Shown here: positions 7,850 to 16,884 of the stretch, piece by piece
Position numbering within the stretch: position 1 is the first letter of the stretch
How the letters are laid out: each line of letters starts with the position of its first letter
NCBI GenBank assembly: GCA_027532775.1
Contig: JAPZTO010000006.1
Span: forward strand, 200,047 to 264,046
Direction of reading: 5' to 3'
DNA length: 64,000 bases
Source of the DNA: Beijerinckiaceae bacterium
Lineage (GTDB): Bacteria > Pseudomonadota > Alphaproteobacteria > Rhizobiales > Beijerinckiaceae
The notes under the pieces: generated by a model
What the model was told of the DNA's origin: nothing
Database searches by the model: none
What the model saw: the letters and a program-made list of their open reading frames with translations, nothing else
Translations under genes and position numbers: made by a program

Positions 7850-8388
7850 CGCTTCAGGACGCCATCCTTCAGCACGAGGCGATGGAACAGGGCGGCGCCG
7901 ATATGCATCACGATGAACGCGGCCAGCGCCATCGCGGCATAGCCGTGATATTTCAGGATGGTTTCGCCGAGCACCGTGTCCTTGCCGAGCAAGGCCGGCA
8001 GGGTGAAGCCGCCGAGCAGCCCCGTCGCGCCATAGGCCGAGACGCCGAGCCAGCCGAGAACCGGCACGAGGATCATCAGCAGATAGAGCAGGCCGTGGGT
8101 CGATTCCGCCGCGATGACCTGCACCCGCGCGAGGCCGGGCTCCGGCGCCGGCGCACCGTTGCGGATGCGCACGGCGATCCGCAGCACGATCAGCAGCAAG
8201 GCAAGGAAGCCAAACGTCTTGTGCGCGGTGTAGAGCTGGTTGGTCACGGCGTCGAAATTGGTCGCCGCGCCGCGCTGCACCATGTAAGCGCCAACCGGGA
8301 TCAATGTCAGCAGCATCAGGGCGAGGACCCAGTGGAGCAACTTCTGCCCGCCGGAATAAGTGATGGGCCGCGGGGATGCCTTACTCAT
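7837..8388 (-). CDS. cytochrome b561 family protein
   Basis: A 183-residue membrane cytochrome of the bacterial b561 type with four hydrophobic helices. Candidate haem ligands are His19 (LLHWVL), His56 (TAHKTFG), a His in STHGLLY and His residues in KYHGYAA and VMHIGAALFH. Such proteins move electrons from quinol or other donors across the inner membrane. Its start overlaps the stop of the RibD-like reductase by 8 bp, so the two are translationally coupled. That coupling hints at a redox link to the pterin/pyrimidine cluster, although b561 genes also occur in many unrelated contexts. Confidence 0.9.
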   Translation of the reverse strand: MSKASPRPITYSGGQKLLHWVLALMLLTLIPVGAYMVQRGAATNFDAVTNQLYTAHKTFGFLALLLIVLRIAVRIRNGAPAPEPGLARVQVIAAESTHGLLYLLMILVPVLGWLGVSAYGATGLLGGFTLPALLGKDTVLGETILKYHGYAAMALAAFIVMHIGAALFHRLVLKDGVLKRMLP

Positions 8389-9103
8389 GCCGCTCTCCGG
8401 AATGTGATGCGCGTGTCAGGTCACAATCGAATAGCACATCGCCAGCGCCGAGCGAAACCACCTCGACACGGGGGCGGATCGCCTGGCTGATCCGGTCGAT
8501 CGGCGCGAGTTCGAGGCCGGCCTGCCCGGAGCCGAGGATGATCGCGGAGACCATGAGATGAAGGCGATCGACAATCCCGGCATCGATGGCGCGCGAGACG
8601 ATACCGGCCCCGCCCTCGATCAGCACCTTGTCGAAGCCGAGATCGGCCAATGCGCGCGCAAGGTCCGGCATACGGAAATGGCCGCGCGTGTCGGTGGCGA
8701 GGCGGATGATCTCGACCTCGCGCGGCAGCGGTTCGCCCCGGGCGCCGGCATCGCGGAAGACGATCCGCCGGACGTTGTCGTCCCCGGCGAGACATTTGGC
8801 CGCAGCAGGCAGCTTTCCCCGGGCATCGATAACGATCCGGGCCGGATTCGGCCCTTCGCAGCGGCGAACATTGAGCTGCGGGTCATCCGCCAGCACCGTT
8901 CCGATTCCCACGACGACCGCATCGACATGGGCGCGGATGCGGTGCAGGTGGTCAAGCGAGGGGGCCGCCCCTATGTAACGGCTGTCTCCCGTCCGGGTGG
9001 CGATCCTGCCATCAAGCGATTGGCCCAATTGGGCCACGATGAAAGGCCTTTCGGCAGAAACGCGCCGGAAAGCCTGGAAAAGGGTCGCGGTTTCGGGGGG
9101 CAT
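8381..9103 (-). CDS. stand-alone RibD C-terminal (reductase) domain protein
   Basis: A 240-residue protein made of only the reductase half of RibD (dihydrofolate reductase-like fold). Marks are FIVAQLGQSLDGRIA at the N-terminus, VVVGIGTVLADDPQLNVR in the middle and VLIEGGAGIVS near residue 175. It lacks the zinc-dependent deaminase domain, as in fungal and archaeal enzymes that reduce the diaminopyrimidine before deamination. The complete riboflavin RibD is encoded elsewhere in this window, so this paralogue probably serves another pathway. It is divergent from a GTP cyclohydrolase II gene, whose product is the expected precursor of its substrate. Confidence 0.88.
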   Translation of the reverse strand: MPPETATLFQAFRRVSAERPFIVAQLGQSLDGRIATRTGDSRYIGAAPSLDHLHRIRAHVDAVVVGIGTVLADDPQLNVRRCEGPNPARIVIDARGKLPAAAKCLAGDDNVRRIVFRDAGARGEPLPREVEIIRLATDTRGHFRMPDLARALADLGFDKVLIEGGAGIVSRAIDAGIVDRLHLMVSAIILGSGQAGLELAPIDRISQAIRPRVEVVSLGAGDVLFDCDLTRASHSGERHE

Positions 9104-9202
9104 CGGAGTCCTTGCAGGGCGACGGCACGAACGGGTTTCACGCCTGAACAGGGCGGCACGAAATCAGACATCAGCCGTTCATCTTGCGAGCCCCATACAT
9201 AC

Positions 9203-9268
9203 ATGGACCTTAACGATACGGTGTCCATCCGGCGGAATAACCCAGCCGAAATGACCGTAAACATGGAC
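9203..9268. promoter_or_regulatory. repeated ATGGAC/GTCCAT sites in a divergent promoter
   Basis: The 178-bp space between the RibD-like gene and the cyclohydrolase gene contains ATGGAC at 9203-9208, its complement GTCCAT at 9223-9228 and ATGGAC again at 9263-9268. The steps are 20 and 40 bp, close to whole helical turns. This suggests an operator array for a dimeric regulator. The last copy is just before the AGAGG ribosome site (about 9271-9276) of the cyclohydrolase. No FMN-riboswitch sequence was recognised. Confidence 0.35.
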
Positions 9269-9281
9269 GAAAGAGGCGTAA

Positions 9282-10403
9282 ATGGGTGACGTCAGTGAAA
9301 TTCTCGGCCTTTTCGACACCGCCGGCGAGCGGGCTGTCGATCGTGCCCTCGCGGAATACCGCGCGGGCCGGCCGGTCGCGATCATCGAGGGCGGCGAAGC
9401 GCTGCTCGCGCTGAATGTGGAATCGCTCGAGGCGGCCGTGGCCGTCGCGCTTGACCGGCTTGCGCCGGGCCGGCCGCGCCTTGTCCTGCCGGCGGCGCGC
9501 CTGCGTCGCCTCGGGCTCGAGCGCACCCAGCCGGGTGTCGTATCCTTCCCGGTTCCGAATGCGGAACGGGCGGAAATGCTGGCGCTGAAGATTGATGGCC
9601 GCATCGATGCGCCCGTGGCGCCGGTGGTTGCGCTGGATGAGGCCGCGCTCGAACTGGCGCGTCTCGCCCTCGTTACGCCGGCGGTCTATGCGGTGCCGGT
9701 GGCCATCGAGGCGGTGAATGGCGGGGTTGTCCGCGTGACCGCTGACGCCTTGCGGGATTACCGCGCCAGCCAGGTCCGGGCGACGAAGATCGTCGGCCGG
9801 GCGCCGGTGCCGCTGGAATTCGCGGCGGAAACCGAATTCGTGGTGTTCCGCGGCGGCGAAGGCCTGCGCGACCAGGTGGCAATCATCGTCGGCAAGCCCG
9901 ACCTGTCGAAGCCGGTGGCCATCCGCATGCATTCGGCCTGCCTGACGGGCGATCTCTTCGGCTCGCTGAAATGCGATTGCGGCGACCAGCTGCGCGGCAC
10001 CGTCCAGAAAATGGCGGAAAGCGATGGCGGGATCCTGCTTTATCTCGATCAGGAAGGCCGCGGGAACGGCATCGCCAACAAGATGCGCGCCTACAAGCTG
10101 CAGAGCCAGGGCTGGGATACCTATGATGCGGACGAGGTGCTCGGCTTCGGGCTCGACCAGCGCCGCTTCGATTTCGCGGCGGTGATGCTGAAGCAGCTCG
10201 GCGTTGCGTCTGTCCGCGTGATGACCAACAATCCCGAGAAAATCGGCGCGCTGAAAGCCGCCGGCCTCGAGGTTGTGGCGGATAACCGCGCCTACGGGCG
10301 GCCGACGGCGGAGAACATCCGCTATCTCGCCTCGAAACGCGACCGGGCGGGCCATTTCATCGATTTCGATGCGATGGTCGCGCATGCCCCGGTCAACGGC
10401 TAG
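9282..10403 (+). CDS. GTP cyclohydrolase II-like protein (second RibA)
   Basis: A 373-residue protein. The C-terminal half is GTP cyclohydrolase II, which opens the GTP imidazole ring, releasing formate and pyrophosphate. Zinc ligands Cys220, Cys231 and Cys233 stand in CLTGDLFGSLKCDCG, followed by YLDQEGRGNG and MTNNPEKI. The first 150 residues (AEYRAGRPVAIIEGGE) look like a degenerate RibB-like domain without its acidic catalytic motif; this is my reading. YDADEVLGF replaces the usual VEAN. The gene is divergent from the lone RibD reductase and likely feeds the accessory pathway. An AGAGG ribosome site supports the start. Confidence 0.9.
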   Translation: MGDVSEILGLFDTAGERAVDRALAEYRAGRPVAIIEGGEALLALNVESLEAAVAVALDRLAPGRPRLVLPAARLRRLGLERTQPGVVSFPVPNAERAEMLALKIDGRIDAPVAPVVALDEAALELARLALVTPAVYAVPVAIEAVNGGVVRVTADALRDYRASQVRATKIVGRAPVPLEFAAETEFVVFRGGEGLRDQVAIIVGKPDLSKPVAIRMHSACLTGDLFGSLKCDCGDQLRGTVQKMAESDGGILLYLDQEGRGNGIANKMRAYKLQSQGWDTYDADEVLGFGLDQRRFDFAAVMLKQLGVASVRVMTNNPEKIGALKAAGLEVVADNRAYGRPTAENIRYLASKRDRAGHFIDFDAMVAHAPVNG

Positions 10404-10419
10404 CCCCTCCGGCTAGCCG
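10397..10419. terminator. hairpin over the cyclohydrolase stop codon
   Basis: CGGCTAGCC (10397-10405) contains the TAG stop and pairs perfectly with GGCTAGCCG (10411-10419) around CCTCC. It sits 18 bp before the next start, so it may modulate expression of the membrane protein gene. No U-tract follows. Confidence 0.4.
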
Positions 10420-10436
10420 CCCGGCGGGAGGCGGCC

Positions 10437-12818
10437 ATGCGCCCGATGACGCGCCGCCCCTCGCGGGAAAACGATACCCGGCCGGATTTCACACCGGCCG
10501 GCCAAGCGCCGGAATGGCGGGCGAGCGACAGGCAATGGCTCGCCGCCATGGCGATCTTTTTCGGTTGCGCGCTGTTTCTCGCCTGGCCCTGGCTGTCAGG
10601 CGCGGTCACATTGCCCTGGGACGGCAAGGCCCATTTCCAGGCGCAGGCGGCCTTCCTGGCCCGCTCGATCCACGCCGGCGAAAGCCCGTTCTGGGCGCCG
10701 TATGTCTTTTCCGGCCACCCGCAGATCGCCGATCCGCAATCGCTGATCTTCAATCCCGGCTTCCTTCTGCTCGCCCTGCTGACACCGGCGCCGAGCTTCG
10801 CCATGGTCGATGGCGTGGCTTTCGGCTCGCTTGTTTTCGGCGCACTGGCCATTTTCGGCTTCGCACGGGACCGGCGCTGGCACCCGGCAGCGGCTTTGGT
10901 CGCGGCCCTCGCTTTCGCCTTTGGCGGCGCGGCCGGCTGGCGGATCCAGCATGTCGGCCAGGTACTCAGCCTCGCCTATTTCCCCTGGGCCTTCTGGATG
11001 CTCGACCGGGCCTTGCGGCTGTCCTCGGTGCGGTTCGGCGCGCTGGCCGGGCTCTTTGCCGGGCTGATGGTGCTGGGGCCGGACCAGGTCGCCTTTCTCG
11101 GCGTTATCTGCCTCGCCGGCTTCACGCTGGCCCATCTCGTCGCCGGCCCGAGCCGGTTGGCGAGCCTCAGGGCCAGCCTGCGGCCGCTGGCGGCAGGCGC
11201 GCTCGCGGGAGGCGCCGTAATCGCCCTGCCGATCCTGATGGTGCTGAGCTTTGCCGATGGGTCAAACCGGGCGCAGATCTCGCTGGCCGAGGCGGCAATC
11301 GGCTCGCTTCACCCGACCAACCTGCTGACCTTCGTGGTCGCGAACCTGTTCGGCACGATCGGCCCCGGCCCGGATTTCTGGGGGGCGCCCAGCGTGCACT
11401 GGCCCTATATCGTCAATTCCAATGTCGCCCGGAACATGGCCAATGCCTATACGGGCCTGCTGCCGCTGGCCGGGATCCTCGTGTGGTTCGCATGCCCGGC
11501 GGCCTACCGCTCGCGGATGGTTGCCCTGCCGATCCTGTTCGGCCTGATGATCGCCTATGCGCTCGGACGCTATACACCGGTCTTCCCGGTAGCCTATCAC
11601 CTGCTGCCGGGGGTGGATCTCTTCCGCCGACCGGCCGATGCGCTGTTCCTTGTCGGGGCAGTCGGCGCCTTCATGGCCGGTTTCGGCCTCGACCGGGTGC
11701 TCAAGGGCGGTATGGGCAGATGGCCGGGCGGGGCCGCTGCCCTCTGGCTGGGTGCCGCGCTGCTCGCGCTGGCGGGCGGGTTCGCCATGGCCCTCTGGCT
11801 CGGGAAGCTCGGGCAGGCCGCGCCGGAACTTCTCGCCACAACGGGCTGGCTTGCCCTCGCGGCGGGCGTGCTCGTCGTTGCGCGGCGGCACGCTCGGGTG
11901 CGGCCGGTTCTGGTGGCTGCCCTGATGGCGCTCGCCGTGACGGCCGATCTCCGCTGGAACCTGCGCCCGAATGATTCGACCGGGCTGGACCCTGCCCTCT
12001 ACAACGAGCTGCGCGCGGATAGCGACAACGAGACCCTGGCGTGGCTGAAAACGCATGTCGTGCGCGACGGGCAGCGCCGCGACCGGGTGGAACTGGCCGG
12101 CCTCGGCTTTGGCTGGCCCAATGCCGGGCTCGTCCACGGGCTCGAAAACGTGCTGGGCTATAACCCGCTTCGCATCGCGGCCTACAGCGCGGCAACCGGC
12201 GCGCAGGACCATGTGGCCAACCCGGACCAGCGCCGGTTCTCCCCGCTCATGCCGGGTTACCAATCGCCGTTGGCTGACCTGCTCGGGCTGCGCTGGATCG
12301 TGACCGGCGTACCGATCGAACGGATCGATCCTTCGCTCGCCCAAGCGCCGCCGAGCCCGGTGGCCCGGACGAAGGACGGGTTCATCTATGAAAATGCCTC
12401 GGCCCTGCCGCGCGTCATGGTGGTGCCGGAGGCCCGGCCACTGGATCAGGACCGCCTGATCCGGACCGGGGAATGGCCCTCCACCGATTTCCAAAAGGTG
12501 GTCTATGTCGAGCCTGTTGCGGAAACTCTGCCCCGGAATGGCCCGGGTGGCACGGCCCGCCTCACCCGCTACGGGCATACCATGATCGACGTTGCGGTGG
12601 AGGCGCCGGGCGGCGGCATGCTGGTGCTGAACGATGTCTGGCATCCGTGGTGGGTTGCGGAGATCGACAATGTTCCTGCCCGGATCCTGCGGGCGAACGG
12701 GATTTTCCGCGCGGTCATCCTGCCCGCCGGGGCGAAGCGGGTGACCTTCCGGTTCGAGCCTCTACGCGGGTTGATCCGCAGTGTGCTGGCGAAGCGAGGG
12801 CTGGCCGGAGCTCCGTGA
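10437..12818 (+). CDS. YfhO-type multi-pass membrane protein
   Basis: A 793-residue inner-membrane protein with about a dozen hydrophobic helices and a C-terminal soluble domain ending in GAKRVTFRFEP. The pattern (LPWDGKAHFQAQ after the first helix, WFPW/YFPWAFW-like loops) matches the YfhO family, which resembles lipid-linked-sugar glycosyltransferases of the GT-C type. In Gram-positives, YfhO helps glycosylate lipoteichoic acid; the alphaproteobacterial role is unknown to me. GGGAGG six bases before the ATG supports the start. It follows the cyclohydrolase by 33 bp and may be co-transcribed, but need not share its function. Confidence 0.8.
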   Translation: MRPMTRRPSRENDTRPDFTPAGQAPEWRASDRQWLAAMAIFFGCALFLAWPWLSGAVTLPWDGKAHFQAQAAFLARSIHAGESPFWAPYVFSGHPQIADPQSLIFNPGFLLLALLTPAPSFAMVDGVAFGSLVFGALAIFGFARDRRWHPAAALVAALAFAFGGAAGWRIQHVGQVLSLAYFPWAFWMLDRALRLSSVRFGALAGLFAGLMVLGPDQVAFLGVICLAGFTLAHLVAGPSRLASLRASLRPLAAGALAGGAVIALPILMVLSFADGSNRAQISLAEAAIGSLHPTNLLTFVVANLFGTIGPGPDFWGAPSVHWPYIVNSNVARNMANAYTGLLPLAGILVWFACPAAYRSRMVALPILFGLMIAYALGRYTPVFPVAYHLLPGVDLFRRPADALFLVGAVGAFMAGFGLDRVLKGGMGRWPGGAAALWLGAALLALAGGFAMALWLGKLGQAAPELLATTGWLALAAGVLVVARRHARVRPVLVAALMALAVTADLRWNLRPNDSTGLDPALYNELRADSDNETLAWLKTHVVRDGQRRDRVELAGLGFGWPNAGLVHGLENVLGYNPLRIAAYSAATGAQDHVANPDQRRFSPLMPGYQSPLADLLGLRWIVTGVPIERIDPSLAQAPPSPVARTKDGFIYENASALPRVMVVPEARPLDQDRLIRTGEWPSTDFQKVVYVEPVAETLPRNGPGGTARLTRYGHTMIDVAVEAPGGGMLVLNDVWHPWWVAEIDNVPARILRANGIFRAVILPAGAKRVTFRFEPLRGLIRSVLAKRGLAGAP

Positions 12819-12836
12819 TTTCCGGGCGATGCAGGC

Positions 12837-13625
12837 TCAGACCGGCTGACGGCGCGCCAGAACCCGGTCGATCATGGAGCGGCAGGCCACCAGTTCATCC
12901 AGTGCATACCGCATTGCCTCGCGGGCGGAAGCCGGCATGCTTTCGGGTGCGCAATCGCGTTCGGCCACGGGCGTGGAGCGTGCGGGCGGCGGAGCCGGCA
13001 TGACGCCTTCGCCCCGCGCCAGACCGCCGCGGAACATCGAGACCTGCGGCGGCGGTGGCGGGGCCGGCCCTTGCTCCAGCGTGATGGCGATACCCGAATC
13101 GGCCGGTTCGTCTTCCGGTTCCGGGCGCCAGTTCTCGAGCGCCGGGTTCGGCTCGTCCGGAACGGCGGGAGCGGCAGCCGCCTCGATGGCGGGCACAAGA
13201 ACAGGCGGGGCTGGAGGCGGCGGCGCGGAGACCTGCATTTCGACAGGGATCTCGAGAGGCGGTGCCGGCCGCTGCATCATGGCCGGTGCAGGCGGCGCCG
13301 GGGGCGCCGGCACGACCGGCGGCGGCTGCACCGGTTCGGGTTCGGCCTCTGCCAGCCCGCGGGCGAAAACCTGCACCGCGCGGGCGCCCTGCTCCTTCAG
13401 GATGCGCTGGACACCCTTGATCGTGTAACCCTCGCGGTAGAGCAGATGGCGGATACCCTTCAGCAACTCGACATCGTCCGGGCGATAGTAGCGCCGGCCA
13501 CCGCCGCGCTTGAGCGGCTTGATCTGGCTGAAACGGGTTTCCCAGAAGCGCAGCACATGCTGCGGCAGATCGAGATCCTCGGCGACCTCGCTGATCGTCC
13601 GGTAAGCGTCCGGTGCCTTGTCCAT
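12837..13625 (-). CDS. MerR family transcriptional regulator
   Basis: A 262-residue regulator with an N-terminal MerR winged helix ([19 protein letters not shown], then the RRYYRPDD wing, ending [10 protein letters not shown]). It is followed by a long Pro/Ala-rich linker and a C-terminal stretch with no recognised sensor domain. The ihfA-merR order is conserved in Rhizobiales. The start MDKAPD at 13625 was preferred to an ATG nine codons upstream because it leaves a 23-bp gap to ihfA rather than an overlap. Target genes are unknown. Confidence 0.85.
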   Translation of the reverse strand: MDKAPDAYRTISEVAEDLDLPQHVLRFWETRFSQIKPLKRGGGRRYYRPDDVELLKGIRHLLYREGYTIKGVQRILKEQGARAVQVFARGLAEAEPEPVQPPPVVPAPPAPPAPAMMQRPAPPLEIPVEMQVSAPPPPAPPVLVPAIEAAAAPAVPDEPNPALENWRPEPEDEPADSGIAITLEQGPAPPPPPQVSMFRGGLARGEGVMPAPPPARSTPVAERDCAPESMPASAREAMRYALDELVACRSMIDRVLARRQPV

Positions 13626-13648
13626 GCCCGCCTCGCCTGACCGTCGGA

Positions 13649-13960
13649 TCAATCCTCGTCAGCTGTTTCCAGCCCGTTGATCCGCGCCTTCATCACGTTG
13701 GACGGCTTGAAGACCAGCACGCGGCGCGGCGTGATCGGCACCTCGACGCCGGTCTTCGGGTTGCGACCGATCCGCTCGCCCTTCTCACGGACGATGAAGG
13801 AGCCGAAGGAGGAGAGCTTGACCGTCTCGCCCTTGGCAAGCGTGTCGCTGATCTCGCGCAGGACGGCCTCGACCAGATCGGACGATTCGGCACGGCTCAG
13901 GCCCAGCTTCTGATACACGGCCTCGCAAAGGTCGGCCCGGGTGATGGTCTGGTTGGCCAT
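13649..13960 (-). CDS. ihfA: integration host factor subunit alpha
   Basis: A 103-residue DNA-bending protein of the HU/IHF family. The alpha-subunit features are [14 protein letters not shown] at the start, [19 protein letters not shown], and the minor-groove arm [13 protein letters not shown]. It pairs with IHF beta, not in this window, to bend DNA at promoters and recombination sites. It lies between fabH and merR in the conserved plsX-fabH-ihfA-merR order. The upstream 113 bp contain AT-rich sequence suitable for its own promoter. Confidence 0.97.
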   Translation of the reverse strand: MANQTITRADLCEAVYQKLGLSRAESSDLVEAVLREISDTLAKGETVKLSSFGSFIVREKGERIGRNPKTGVEVPITPRRVLVFKPSNVMKARINGLETADED

Positions 13961-14073
13961 AGGCTTGATCCCCCGTGAAAACTTAAATCGTGATAATTGA
14001 ATTTAACTCAAGGACTTACAAGTTTAGGCCTTTGGCGCATCCCGGTCAATCGACTTGGCCGAAAGCCGCCGGA

Positions 14074-15045
14074 CTAAAGCCGGAAAAGTGCCGAGCCCCA
14101 GGTGAAGCCGCCGCCCATGGCCTCGATCAGCACGACATGCCCCTTGCGGATCCGCCCGTCCCGGACGGCCGTGTCGAGCGCCAGCGGAATCGAGGCCGCC
14201 GAGGTGTTGCCATGGTCCTGCACCGTCATCACCACCTTGTCGAGCGGGATGTCGAGCTTCTCGGCGCTGGCCGTGATGATGCGCGCATTGGCCTGGTGGG
14301 GCACGAACCAGTCGATCGTCTCTGCCGAGAAGCCGGTCGCAGCGAAAGCATCGACGATGACATCGGTGATCATCCCGACCGCGTGCTTGAAGACCTCGCG
14401 GCCCTCCATGCGCAGATGGCCGGCAAGCTGGTTGGTCGAGGGGCCACCATCGACATAGAGCTTCTCGCGGTGGCGGCCATCCGAGCGCAGATGCGTGGTC
14501 AGGATGCCCTGATCCGCCATGGTTCCGGCGGCCTCGTAGCCTTCGATGACCACCGCGCCGGCGCCATCGCCGAAGAGGACGCAAGTGGTGCGGTCTTCCC
14601 AGTCAAGAATGCGCGAGAAAGTCTCGGCGCCGATGACGAGCGCGCGCTTCGCCGAGCCGGAAGTGACGAATTTCTCGGCCGTGGTCAGGGCAAAGACGAA
14701 ACCCGAGCAGACGGCGGCGACATCGAAGGCCGCGCCATGGGTGATGCCGAGATTGGCCTGGACCTGCGTGGCGGTGGCGGGGAAGGTGTAATCCGGCGTC
14801 GCCGTGGCCAGGACGATGAGGTCGATCTCGCTGGCGGCGATCCCGGCGGAATCGAGGGCGCGGCGGGCAGCTTCGGTGGCAAGCTGGCTCGTGGTCTCGC
14901 CCTCGCCGGCAATGTGCCGCGCGCGGATGCCCGTGCGCTGGGTGATCCATTCGTCCGACGTGTCGACCTTCCGCGCGAGATCGGCGTTGGTCACCCGGTT
15001 GGCCGGCAGGTAGCTGCCCGTGCCGATGATTCGCGTGCGACGCAT
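14074..15045 (-). CDS. fabH: beta-ketoacyl-ACP synthase III
   Basis: A 323-residue thiolase-fold enzyme that starts fatty acid synthesis by condensing acetyl-CoA with malonyl-ACP. The catalytic triad is visible: Cys113 in AAVCSGF, His in VPHQANARI and Asn in DHGNTSAAS. The C-terminus [13 protein letters not shown] is typical. The start ([14 protein letters not shown]) overlaps the plsX stop by one base (TAATG), which implies coupling of the two genes. Confidence 0.97.
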   Translation of the reverse strand: MRRTRIIGTGSYLPANRVTNADLARKVDTSDEWITQRTGIRARHIAGEGETTSQLATEAARRALDSAGIAASEIDLIVLATATPDYTFPATATQVQANLGITHGAAFDVAAVCSGFVFALTTAEKFVTSGSAKRALVIGAETFSRILDWEDRTTCVLFGDGAGAVVIEGYEAAGTMADQGILTTHLRSDGRHREKLYVDGGPSTNQLAGHLRMEGREVFKHAVGMITDVIVDAFAATGFSAETIDWFVPHQANARIITASAEKLDIPLDKVVMTVQDHGNTSAASIPLALDTAVRDGRIRKGHVVLIEAMGGGFTWGSALFRL

Positions 15046-16178
15046 TACTGGCCTTCCGTCCGATGGCTCCCGGACGGATCCGGGGCGGATTGAGCCTCGC
15101 CCTCGGAAGCCTCGACCATCGCGGAGGAGGCACCGGGCAGCACCCATTCGCCGCGATCGGCCAGGGCGTGGGAGATTTTCGAGAGCAGTTCGTATTTCAC
15201 CATGTCGTAGGCGACATCGATGGCGCTGGCAAAGCCGAGGGCATCCGTGCCGCCATGGCTTTTCACCACGATTCCGTCGAGCCCGAGGAACACGCCGCCA
15301 TTGACGCGGCGTGGATCCATCTTGTGCTTGAGCGCCCGGAAGGCGCCCCGCGCGAAGACATAGCCGATCTTGGCGAGCAGCGAACGCTGGATGGCCCCGC
15401 GGAGATATTCGCCGATCTGCCTGGCCGTGCCCTCAGCGGTCTTCAGCGCGATATTGCCGGCGAAGCCTTCGGTAACCACCACATCGGTGGTGCCCTTGCC
15501 GATATCGTCGCCCTCGACGAAGCCGCGATATTCAAGGTTCGGCAGGTTGGCCTCACGCAGGATGCGACCGGCCTCCTTGACCTGCTCAAGGCCCTTGACC
15601 TCCTCGACCCCGACATTGAGAAGGCCGACGGTCGGCCGGTCGATATCGAAGACGATCCGCGCCATGGCCGAGCCCATGATGGCCATGTCGACGAGGTTCT
15701 CGGCTTCGGCACCGATCGAGGCGCCGACATCAAGCACGATGGATTCACCGCGCGCGGTCGGCCACATGCAGGCAATGGCGGGGCGATCGATCCCCGGCAT
15801 CATCTTCAGGCAGAAGCGCGACATGACCATCAGCGCGCCGGTATTGCCGGCGGAAACGCAGACCTGCGCCTCGCCCTTCTTCACCGCGTCGATGGCCTGC
15901 CACATCGAGGATTTGTAGCGCCCCTGACGCAGGGCCTGCGAGGGCTTTTCATCCATGGCGATGGCGATATCGCTGTGATGGACGCTCGACCGCGCGGCCA
16001 GAGCCGGAAACTTTGCCAGTTCGGCGCGGATCTCGGCTTCGCGCCCGAACAGCAGGAAAAACGTATCGGGATGACGCTCCAGCGCCCTGGCCGCGCCGGG
16101 AATGACCACCGAGGGGCCATGATCCCCGCCCATCGCGTCGAGCGAGATCCTGACCTGAACCGAAGCCGCGTCACTCAT
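15045..16178 (-). CDS. plsX: phosphate acyltransferase PlsX
   Basis: A 377-residue enzyme making acyl-phosphate from acyl-ACP, the first step of the PlsX/PlsY route to phosphatidic acid. Family marks are [12 protein letters not shown] at the start, [23 protein letters not shown] and a [10 protein letters not shown] segment. It precedes fabH with a one-base overlap. Unlike in enterobacteria, no rpmF lies between yceD and plsX. Confidence 0.97.
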   Translation of the reverse strand: MSDAASVQVRISLDAMGGDHGPSVVIPGAARALERHPDTFFLLFGREAEIRAELAKFPALAARSSVHHSDIAIAMDEKPSQALRQGRYKSSMWQAIDAVKKGEAQVCVSAGNTGALMVMSRFCLKMMPGIDRPAIACMWPTARGESIVLDVGASIGAEAENLVDMAIMGSAMARIVFDIDRPTVGLLNVGVEEVKGLEQVKEAGRILREANLPNLEYRGFVEGDDIGKGTTDVVVTEGFAGNIALKTAEGTARQIGEYLRGAIQRSLLAKIGYVFARGAFRALKHKMDPRRVNGGVFLGLDGIVVKSHGGTDALGFASAIDVAYDMVKYELLSKISHALADRGEWVLPGASSAMVEASEGEAQSAPDPSGSHRTEGQ

Positions 16179-16284
16179 GAATGAATAGAGCCTCCGAATG
16201 CGACGGGCGTCGCGGTCTCCCGGATGTCGTCTGCCGGCAGGCGGGGGTGTGTCGGCATAGAATTACTCATCGAGCGGTGCAAGC

Positions 16285-16323
16285 CGAAAAGGGCGAAATC
16301 GGGGCCGAACCCTCGCCTTTTCG
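16285..16323 (-). terminator. hairpin downstream of yceD
   Basis: CGAAAAGGGCGA (16285-16296) pairs with TCGCCTTTTCG (16313-16323) with one bulged base. It lies in the 161-bp gap between yceD and plsX and could end or attenuate transcription from the chaperone-yceD operon. A U-tract is lacking. Confidence 0.35.
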
Positions 16324-16339
16324 CGCCGAACGCGTCAAC

Positions 16340-16882
16340 TCACCCCTCTTCGTCCTTGAGTTTGAGCGCCAGCAGCGCCTCGAAGGGCGACTGGCGGGCC
16401 GGCTCGGGATCGCCGCCGGCAAAGGAGGCTCCGGGCTTGCGCGGATAGGGATCGAGTTCGAGGGCGAGGAATTCGACCACGACGGCGCCGAAATCGATCT
16501 GCCCGTCGACGATCAGGTCCGGCGGCTCGAAATCCTCGTTCTCCTCCTCGGCGGCGCGCTTGGTCATCCGCTCGATCAGACCCTCGGGAGCGAACTGGAT
16601 GGCAACCGGCGCCTCGATTTCCTGCGGAAACGGTTCGAGCGAGACAACGCAGACCGGCTGGATGCGGGCCTTAAGCGTGCCCTCGATATCGACCCTGCCG
16701 TTATTGGCCTGCGTGATGGCGAGAACCGCCTCGAAGGCATCGACCGCGTGGAGGCCCAGCATCGCCGCAATGCGGGCGCGGGCCGCCTCGTCCGGGCGCA
16801 GGACGAGATGGGTCTCGCCATGCAAGGTCGCGACGGGGACAGGGTGGGAAAACGGCAGGTCGGTGGATTTCCGTGCGGCCAT
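16340..16882 (-). CDS. YceD family protein (DUF177)
   Basis: A 180-residue protein of the YceD/DUF177 family. The middle carries the family's paired-Cys-type region in reduced form (IQPVCVVSLEPFP) followed by an acidic stretch and IDFGAVVVEFLALELDPYPRK. Family members influence 23S rRNA accumulation in plants and bacteria. It starts two bases after the stop of the ubiquinol-cytochrome c chaperone gene, so the two form an operon. Confidence 0.9.
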   Translation of the reverse strand: MAARKSTDLPFSHPVPVATLHGETHLVLRPDEAARARIAAMLGLHAVDAFEAVLAITQANNGRVDIEGTLKARIQPVCVVSLEPFPQEIEAPVAIQFAPEGLIERMTKRAAEEENEDFEPPDLIVDGQIDFGAVVVEFLALELDPYPRKPGASFAGGDPEPARQSPFEALLALKLKDEEG

Positions 16883-16884
16883 GG

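Noticed and set aside
9104-9281. Possible FMN riboswitch upstream of the cyclohydrolase gene
   Set aside because: The conserved RFN-element core sequences are not visible; only short repeated hexamers are.
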